A stretch of DNA of 64,000 bases from Zygnema cylindricum (lineage: Eukaryota > Streptophyta > Zygnematophyceae > Zygnematales > Zygnemataceae): the NCBI GenBank assembly GCA_037447655.1, contig JBBHKE010000768.1, positions 62,001 to 126,000 of the forward strand, given 5' to 3'. Position numbers and translations under genes: made by a program. Below are positions 56,395 to 64,000 of this stretch, one piece after another. The notes beneath the pieces are model-generated. The model ran no database searches. It was not told where the DNA came from and worked only from the letters and a program-made list of their open reading frames with translations. The stretch's first letter is position 1; every line of letters begins with the position of its first letter.

Positions 56395-56530
56395 TGTTCG
56401 CGTTCCCTAAGATTTCCGAAATGAATAGTGATACTAACCGTGTTAAATTTGCTACGCTTTGTCGCGTTCCCTAAGATTGGCAAATTGAATAGTGTTACTA
56501 ACCGTGTCAAATTTGAAACGCTTTGTCGCA
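56395..56530. repeat. Subterminal tandem repeats of the hAT element, left side
   Basis: Two or more copies of a unit of about 65 bp: GCGTTCCCTAAGATT, GAATAGTG, ACTAACCGTGT, AAATTTG, CGCTTTGTCGC. The same unit is at 59640-59885. Such repeats commonly bind hAT transposases. Confidence 0.8.
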
Positions 56531-56779
56531 TAGATGTCCTATGCGCATAAAACGCACAGAGTAAACTAACGAATACTACGTTCCGTGCACATAAAACAAT
56601 TTCAAACTTTTAAAATTCTTAGGGAAAATTCGTACTTTTTTGTACTTTTCAAATTTAAATATTTAAATATTCAAACCCTAAAAACTGAAACGTGTAGCAA
56701 GCCAGCGACCAGACTGCCTCGTCGCTGAACCGGCGACCAAACTGCTTGGTGGCTAGTATACAAGGACTTAGTGGGTTGA

Positions 56780-57060
56780 GGGTAGAATATAGCAGCTGCT
56801 ATGGCTGCGATGTACGAGCAGCGCAGCTGGGATGTCAGACTAGCGCAGCATGGCAGCATAGCAATGCACCAATAGCAACGCAGCTGTATAGCAACGCTAT
56901 GCTATAGCGTAGCGTTGCATAGCAATGCAGCATGTCCATGGCAGCATAGCAATGCAACAATAGCAACGCAACAGCATAGCAACGCTATGCCATAGCGTAG
57001 CGTAGCATAGCAACGCAACATGTCCATGGCAGCATAGCAACGCAACAGGATGTAATTTGA
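56780..57060. repeat. GCAGC/TAGCAACGC array in the hAT element
   Basis: Two copies of an about 88-bp unit (56861-56948 and 56949-57036 approximately), each containing TAGCAACGCA, a near-palindrome CAACGCTATGCTATAGCGTAG and CATGTCCATGGCAGCATAGC. Left of it lie GCAGCTGCTATGGCTGC words like those in the F LTR. Strongly hairpin-forming. Confidence 0.85.
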
Positions 57061-57372
57061 TCTTGTGCATTGCTAGTCTGACTGTAGCAAACCTTGTGAG
57101 TTATTTCATCACCCCTTTTACATGGTTGAACCGGCGACCAGACTAAGTGATTGCTGATCAGCGACCATACTACCATCATGTTGGTACAACATGGCTTTGT
57201 TAAAAAATGTCAACGATAAAAAAAACCATGTCCACAAACAAAAATGACAAAGTTAACATTGAAGCAAATTAAACAAACTATGTATTAATCGGAGGGATAT
57301 GGTTTAATTCTCACATTAAAAATATGTCAACTCATTGTAAGGTGAATATATATATGTCTCCCCTATCTCTTT

Positions 57373-59383
57373 TTACTCCAAATCTACGTGAAACGTGTCT
57401 TCATCAAACTCCTCTTCCCCTACATCCCCTTCTTTTTCCTCCCATGCTACCATTTCCTCTTCATTATTAACATCTCTGGTGTTCTGTAATAATCTCAGAT
57501 TTGCTAAAAACCCAAACGAAATAATTGGCTCTTTTGTTGTCAACCGGTTTCTTTTCTTAGAGTGAATATGGTCATAGGTTGACTAAATCCTCTCACATGA
57601 GTTGGCAATTGTGCATTGAGCAAGGATCCTAATTGCAACTTTTTGTAAGATAGGGGTGACAGCCCCAAACAGCTGCCACCACTTCCACCCTGGCATCTGC
57701 TTAGCACAGGTCCTTGTCACCTCCCTCCCAAATATGCCCTCAAAACCTTTAAACTTAGACAACTTAGAGTAGGCTGCAGCCTGATCCGCCACATCAGGTA
57801 ACATCTTATCAAGCATTATTTGAAAACCTTCTATTATTTTCACATTTGAAAGTTGACCATACTTGTCACTTTGGTACTCGCGATCGAGTACAAAGCCAAC
57901 AACATATATAGGACTATGTGCCATCTCCAATCTGGCGATGAAAGACACCTTCAACTCCTCTAGAATCTGCAAGCCTTTGTAATTTTTCGCTCCTCCATTG
58001 CTGGATAACTTCACTAAGAACTTCCCAATAGTGTAAAAACCATGATAAACCATCCCCACGTTTGGGCTCCCTTTGTCGCACTCCATCATCAGCCGCACTA
58101 CAGGCTCTGAAATTGTCACAGCCTTAGTCACTCTCGTCCAAAACTCGGGGTTCAAGATAAAGCCTTTAATCTTCGCACCCTCTAACTTGAATGTAGACTT
58201 CAATAACCACTGTTTGTAAGCATCATCAAACATCAAGATCTCTAAGCTATCCATCACCTCTAAAAACCTTTGTAGCATGATAAAATTTGTAGCAAACCTT
58301 GTCTCTCCAGGTTTCAAAAGCCTAAGTTTGGATATTTTGTGGAACAAGGCTACAGTCATGTGATAATTCATGATAAGTTTAAACACCTTGTTTGCTTCTC
58401 GGACAGGTATTGAAATAAATGATAATTTGCCCCAATCCTCTAAGATTAGGTCTAATACGTGGGCGGCGCATGGTGTCCACGTGATGGAGGGATATTTTTC
58501 CATGAGCATTGAGGCGGCAACCTTGTTCACAAGAGCAAAATCTATCACTAACTTGTACCACATGTTTGACCTGCACCGAAAGAACTCTTTTCTCTAACTC
58601 TTGACAAACATATTCAACATCTTTGATTTTCCCTCGAGTGTCCTCCGCCTTCAAAAACATGTCACCTTTGGGGGTGACACCTTAAATGTTTAGGAGAGGC
58701 GTATCATCAACGGCCGTCCAACCGTCTGATGTGATTGAGGCACTAGTGATTTTTATGGTCTCCATGTAGCTTTTCAAATCGATAGTTATCGTTGCTTTCG
58801 TCTTAGACAGAAGGCAATTTCTCATGGTATTTTTGTGCGGTAACTTGTAAGACGACCCTATATCCCCGGTCTTCTTCACAGCTGCCTTAAAATATGGGTC
58901 GTCTTAAAGTTGAAACGGCAAACCATTGGCAAAGAAAGCCTTTGCCCATAATACATCCACCTCTTTTGTGTTATACATATTGGAGACATTATTTATTTTT
59001 GTCTGAACACCTTGTACTTTGCTACTTTGGCTAGATACAAATCTAGGACATCTAATGAGTTCATCTTAATCGGATATGACACGTTTTTGAGAGCCATGAG
59101 AAGATTTTGCAGTTTCTGGTTCATTTAACTCCGCTTGCACTTCATCAGAACATAAAATACAAGCTCTAATGCCCCCACTTTTAGTATTTCCAAACAGATG
59201 GTTTCTAATCCAAGTTGTTTGTATATTGTATTCAAAATTGTTGTAAACACAGATGAATATTTTGTTATACCCAAACAACTCTCCGTCTAGAGCCTTAACG
59301 TGATCCCACTCGATTCCTCGTGGCTTAGGAATGGATGCTTCTCTTTCGATTCGTGGAAACTTGAAGGGTGGGTTCAATGACAA
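57373..59383 (-). pseudogene. hAT transposase, decayed
   Basis: Minus strand. 59383-59066: N-terminal part with a degenerate BED finger (RNHLFG, RACILC). 58879-58682: PHKNTMRNCLL and SASITSDGWTAVDDTPLLNI (DUF659, with first catalytic region). 58563-57583: TPCAAHVLDLILEDWGKLSF, KPGETRFATNFIMLQR and QMPGWKWWQLFGAVTPILQKVAIRIL, ending NSCERI. A TAG then replaces Trp and the frame continues STYDHIHSKKRNRLTT, the dimerisation domain, to a stop at 57373. At least three stops or frameshifts. Confidence 0.88.
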
Positions 59384-59639
59384 GTTTAATGGCCAATTTT
59401 ATAGCGTCTCCAATGGCGGCTTCCTGTGAAAGAAAAGTATGAAAGAGTGTGAAAGAGGAGTGGAGGACAGATGAAAATTTGCGCGCGTAAATTAATAAAC
59501 GTCTCTATTTTTGAAAATGTTTGTACACTATTCCGTACAGTTTAGACGTACGAAATTTACGAAAGCTACGAAACAAATGAATGCTACGTAGTTTTTCGTA
59601 AAAATGTCTAAATCCGTATGAATTGGACATCTATGATTT

Positions 59640-59885
59640 TTTCGCGTTCCCTAAGATTTTCAAAATGCATAGTGTAGTACTGTGTCAAATTTGCGACGCT
59701 TTGTCCCGTTGCCTAAGATTTTCGAAATGAATATTGTACTACCGTGTCAAATTTGCGACACTTTGTCGCATTCCCTAAGATTTTCGAAATGAATAAGGTA
59801 CTACAGTGTCAGATTTGCGACGCTTTGTCGCGTTCCCTTTGATTTGCGAAATAAATAGCTTACTACAGTACCGTGTCAGATTTGC
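59640..59885. repeat. Subterminal tandem repeats of the hAT element, right side
   Basis: About four copies of a 60-65 bp unit: CGTTCCCTAAGATTTTCGAA, ATGAATA, GTACTAC, GTGTCAAATTTGCGACGC, TTTGTCG. Same orientation as the left array. They precede the transposase start, so they may also overlap its promoter. Confidence 0.85.
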
Positions 59886-61283
59886 AACGCTAATCATGAT
59901 GTCACGTACTCCCACGATGCCCAAAGTGTACAAAGTACAAGAATGTTGGATTATAGGGACAGTACAAATTTTTCTTTTTTTTTGGTTTTTTGGTTGACCG
60001 ACCGTAACCGACCGCTTTATTTTTTCTGGTGAATCAACCGACCGTAACCGCCCGACCCCCAAAATTTGGCAACCGAATCCGTTCCGGATCCGGCGCGGGC
60101 GGTCGGTTAACGGTCGGTCACAGTTTCGGTTGACCGTTTGCGACCTCTGACTGATAGTTATCGGTTATCGAACGGTCAGAGGTTCTGATATATCAGTCTG
60201 AGACCAACAAATTCCATATCGACGATAACTTAAAAAAATATAGTATGCATACAATAGTACTTTACAACATACTGTATTATATTATTGGCTTTGTATAATA
60301 AAGTACCTTCCATTGCACCCGTACATTTTTTGTACAACAATATACACTGTCCGTATATGTCCGTACTTTCTATGGATTATATAAATGATTTTTAGGGTTT
60401 TAGAGTACATTTCTTTAAATTCCGTATATTCACTATAGGTGCCGCACACTTTTCATACATGTACGTATAGTGGCCGTGTTTTCCGTACTTGTTAGGGTTG
60501 TTAATTTTCGGGTTTGGAGGATACAATGCCGTACATTTCGTGTATTTCAGTACAGCTTCGCTACATATTTACGAGCAATGTTTGTACATATCTGTACTAC
60601 TTTGGGTTAATATAAGGGGAGATTTTAGGGTTTATAGGGTACATTCCCGTACGTTCCTATATATTTCAGTATGGTTGACAAAGATTTGTCGTATTATTAG
60701 GTTTGTAGGGTACAATTTCCGTTTTATTTCGTACATTTATGTTAATTGTTTGTAATTTTAAAGATTCTTTAAGGATTTTCTAGTAAATCCGTACGAATTG
60801 GACATCTATGGGCATAACTAGCAGTCAAAAGGACATTGAGGAAGGGTATGGGAGCATGGAACCCAAGTAAACCCAATTAAATAATAAATATTAAAGGAAA
60901 AGTCGCTATTTTTTACCGAAATCGGAAGGAAGGGATTTGGCGCGCGTCCCGGGAATATGACGTCCGGGAATATGACGTATAGTTGAGTGTAATGGCCGTA
61001 TATTTATATGTACGGTCCGTACATATATCGCCGATGGTTACTGATATCGATGTTATTGTTGATAAATACTTATAAATATTGGTTATTTATCGGCGATAAC
61101 ACCGATAGCGATATATCGTACCGATATATCGATTATCTGGTACCCGAAAAAGGGTCCATATCGGTTATCGGTAAATCCTTACCGATACACAACACTAGCT
61201 TTTTCACTGTAATCCATTATTAGATTGACGATCACGCAAATTGTACTTTACGTTTCTCCACTTTTATTCGTGCGGTTGTAGTA

Positions 61284-61876
61284 CTACACCGTCAATCATT
61301 ATTAGTGTAAAGGAATAAATTTGCGATATATATCGCGATAATTTATGTTGGTCCCGGTACGATATATCGAGGAATCTTCTCGATCGATATTCGATATATC
61401 GAATATCGAAATTATCGCGATATGAAACTACCCGATACCCAACACTAGTAATTTGGGTTGTTCTGAATAATAAATACCAGCCCTTTCGATGTCTACGGTA
61501 ATATGTGTACTCAGACAAAATCTGACAATTTGTACGCCGTCGCGATATCCTCACGGTCGACGGACGAACATATGAGAACGTGATTTTGTCGACGAGTTTG
61601 CGTCTCTTTCTTCCAGTGCACATTCACATGTGTGCGCAATAATGTTAAGTGTCTTTTTATGCCTTTGTAATTCAAAAAATACCATTTCGTACGGAGATAC
61701 CTTGTCCGTACGCCACACTATTTCCATCGCAGTGTACTTCCATTATTAACGCTAATTGAAAAAAAACCTAATTAGAACAATGGAAAAAATTGAATTATCG
61801 ATTGTATTTCAGGTTTTTTTTTTGAAAAAAGGGCACCAAATTAGCGTTTTTTACTCTAATTAGGATTGGCGGTGTA
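61284..61876. mobile_element. TIR element 1 (MITE-like), with internal CGATATATCG block
   Basis: Left end CTACACCGTCAATCATTATTAG, right end ACTCTAATTAGGATTGGCGGTGTA are imperfect complements. The interior shares GTGCACATTCACATGTG-like and GACGGACGA words with TIR element 2. At about 61320-61450 lies a block rich in TATCG/CGATA that ends ACCCAACACTA, like a hAT terminus, probably a nested fragment. No protein. Confidence 0.6.
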
Positions 61877-61878
61877 CA

Positions 61879-62493
61879 CTACACCGCGAATCGTAATTAG
61901 AGTAATGAAAAAATTAGAGTAAAAAAACCAAAAAAAACACTTAGAGTAATAAACTCAAATTTATGTGATAGAACTTTTTCAAAGAGGAAGTTTACTCTAA
62001 TTTATTTAAGTGCTCTATATTGGGTTATGTCGGCAATAGTTATCCGCGCTGAAATTGACATACAAAATTTGTCAGTCTGTATAGTTTTGACGTCATTATG
62101 ACGTTAGTACTATTTGTCGGGCTGAATGTTAGTTGATGTTCACACAGACGACGATGTTGTCGACGGACGAGAGTTATGTGAACGACTTTTTTTCAATGTG
62201 ATTGATTTTTTGTTTAGTGCGATTTCACATGCGAGCGAGATTCTATTAAATCATTATTTGTACCTTCTTAGTTATATAAGTACAATTTTGCACGGTTAGT
62301 TGTCGTTCGTAATCCACACTATTTAAAACGAACCTATATTAGTATGTTTAACGATAATTAAACCTTAACTAAATTAGTATAATGAAAAAATTAGAATCAT
62401 TTACGTGATAGATAAAATTGACGTGATAGAGTCGAAATTTCGACCGACCGAACGAATTAGCCTTATTTACTCTAATTACGATTCGCGGTGTAG
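61879..62493. mobile_element. TIR element 2 (MITE-like)
   Basis: CTACACCGCGAATCGTAATT at the left and its complement AATTACGATTCGCGGTGTAG at the right (ends 62493) are a perfect terminal inverted repeat; the match runs on through AGAGTA. 615 bp, no transposase. It begins 2 bp after element 1 ends. Target duplication not clear; a TA dinucleotide precedes the other two CTACACC starts in the window. Confidence 0.8.
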
Positions 62494-62561
62494 CCATACG
62501 CCTTTATGTTTTAAAAGAAAACGACAAAAAATAACCCACCCTTAGGTTGCGTACAAGTGTG

Positions 62562-64000
62562 TGTAGAAATTAATGGTTCTTTTAGTATTTTCTAGGTCTA
62601 AAATTAATTGCAGAAAAAAAACAGGAGGCAGTCTGCCTCTAACTCCTCTCTTCAGCTCCCACACTTCTCCCAGTCACTGAAGGTTGAAGAGAGAGATATA
62701 GCCATAGTTGTGCAACTCTGAGACCTCGATTGGTACTCAGATTAGGTAGATTTTTAGAAGCCTCTAGGATAACCTCTGTTCTTTATGCTTTGTCTGAATA
62801 TTGCTGACACCCACACACAATATAGATTGACCAAACTGCACACTTTGGAAGAGCTGACTCCCTTGAGTGAACCACAAAAAGAATCGTTGAATTTGCTCTC
62901 TGAGTAGTAAATTATTAATGGTCAAAGATGACATTTAAATACAAAAGCGCTCTGAAGAGAGGCTACTACCTAAATATTTTTTACCTAAATATTTTTTAAG
63001 TCCTGAACCCCTCTCTTTTCTCTCTACTACTAAAGTACGGAGCCAATCAATTAAGTGTACAGTGCAGAAAGGTACATGGCCCAGAGAACTTTCATATTTT
63101 TACGACGGCCAAGAAGATGACGCCTGCCATTTCTGGGTTCGCCATTGTATGTTCCGGAGATGCTGCCATTCAATGTAATGTTGCCACGTGTCACCCGACG
63201 TGGCTGGGACCGCAAACCGCCAAATCTTCCATTCCGCGATGCCGATTTTTTCCTCCGCCGTTCGATTGATATCGACCTTAATTTATAGTCGTTAAAAAAA
63301 AAAGTACTTTTAGATATGATTCAATCTAACTATGTCTATGTCATTGTAGCCCGTTCGTCAATTAAATGAACTTTCCTACTTGTACATCTTTAAATAGCTA
63401 AGGTACGCTATATACCTCGACACAGGTGCTAGGCTACATAATAACGCCGCTGGTCTATTCAGATGAACGGTAGGTACCAGGATCAAATCCTAGGTCCGTG
63501 AACCTTTTTGGTAAATTTAACAAAAGATTGCCTTTTGACACTAGGAGGAGCATAGGCAGCCATAGCTCTAGCTTCTTCTTCAGCCTCAGTGACTACGGCA
63601 AGTATGGGGCTAGAGAGAAGGAGTTAGAAGCAGGCTGGCTCTGCTTTTCCTTCCTAATTTTAGATTACTTAAAAGAATTAGAAAATACATAAGAAAACGT
63701 TATAATTTAAATAGGTTGCCTGTGCTATCCACAAAAAGACAAACATATATTTTAGTAGATTTACTAAAAGGGTAATTGACAGAACCAAGATTTGATCTTG
63801 GTACTTACCATCTGTCAAGCTAGCCAGTAGGGCTAAGCTTTATCTTACAAGTCTGGGATTGGTGTTGAGACGTATAGAGTTTCACAAATAAATAAACTGT
63901 TAGGTGTGAACTAATTCATTTTAACGAAAAATATAGATGTTGTGTATGGATATAGTTTTGTAAAGTACAGAGTACGGTACGGTTCCAAAACGGATATTGA
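62562..64000 (+). repeat. Copia LTR (family-1-like), runs off the right edge
   Basis: TGTAGAAATTAATGG at 62562 opens an LTR with CAGTCTGCCTCTAAC and CCCAGTCACTGAAGG blocks. Interrupted at 62711-63713 by a minus LTR, then continues GCCTGTGCTATCC, TTTACTAAAAGGG and the antisense tRNA-like block (B box 63789-63797). The end and any internal region are outside the window. Confidence 0.82.
62711..63713 (-). mobile_element. Solo copia LTR nested in the right-edge LTR
   Basis: Plus strand starts TGCAACTCTGAGACC (complement of an LTR end) and runs to TAATTTAAATA. Contains GAGTCAGCTCTTCC and, read on the minus strand, CTAGAGCTATGGCTGCC as in LTR starts. Flanks AGTTG (62706-62710) and GGTTG (63714-63718) match at 4 of 5. 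Its tRNA-like block (B box at 63481-63489, plus strand) is again antisense to the LTR. Confidence 0.75.

Larger units (their letters stand above)
56127..61197 (-). mobile_element. hAT-superfamily DNA transposon with both ends
   Basis: Terminal inverted repeats TAGTGTTGTGTATCGATAA (56127) and its complement TTACCGATACACAACACTA (ends 61197) match but for one base, and fit the hAT TIR pattern. The 8-bp flanks GCTTTTAC (56119-56126) and GCTTTTTC (61198-61205) are a 7/8 target duplication. Inside: a decayed transposase on the minus strand, subterminal repeat arrays, a GCAGC/TAGCAACG array and, near the ends, CGATA/TATCG-rich subterminal DNA. About 5.07 kb. Non-autonomous now because the transposase has stops. 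Confidence 0.92.

Noticed and set aside
56127-61197. Autonomous active hAT transposase
   Set aside because: A TAG in the dimerisation domain, broken frames near 58564-58680 and 58880-59066 and a lost BED cysteine pair.

Overview
The window is repeat-rich plant nuclear DNA. The kingdom call rests on a 12-exon plant ferric reduction oxidase (FRO) gene with canonical GT-AG introns, plant-type Ty1/copia elements, a hAT transposon, and a primer site complementary to the anticodon arm of plant initiator tRNA-Met. The species cannot be read from the sequence. Only one intact cellular gene is visible.

Left part (1-41974): a nest of copia LTR retrotransposons. A minus-strand family-3 element (E) is split at 2399/18049 by a family-2 complex. 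That complex is split at 4560/11899 by full-length family-1 element A (5-bp target duplication TATTG). A's 5' LTR is split in turn by a minus-strand solo LTR (duplication TATAG). To the right, family-2 element D3 is split by full-length element B (duplication AAATG). D3 runs into a shared LTR and a second family-2 unit (D2), which holds a minus-strand family-3 fragment (E2) and a family-4 element (F). All coding regions are broken. Only A and B keep the protease DSGA and the reverse transcriptase YVDD motifs.

Middle (41975-55700): simple intergenic DNA, a palindrome-bearing dispersed repeat (T, 43117-43440), a hAT transposase remnant, then FRO on the minus strand (45604-50429). The 12 exons I placed total 2115 nt and join in phase into 704 codons. 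Its 5' part (promoter, exons 1-4, start of exon 5) is repeated head-to-tail at 52660-54410 and ends against LTR debris. Both copies have an upstream region built from about 200-bp modules. A second, inverted T copy lies at 55275-55637.

Right part (55700-64000): a hAT element with both terminal inverted repeats, a near-perfect 8-bp target duplication, subterminal repeat arrays and a decayed transposase (56127-61197); two adjacent related TIR elements; and a copia LTR running off the window with a solo LTR inside it.

Most notable: the family-1/2 copia elements appear to begin gag inside the LTR and to read through a 15-nt half-tRNA primer-binding site that contains an in-frame ATG opposite the tRNA CAU anticodon. 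Their LTRs carry an antisense tRNA-like block (A and B boxes) at a nearly constant offset.
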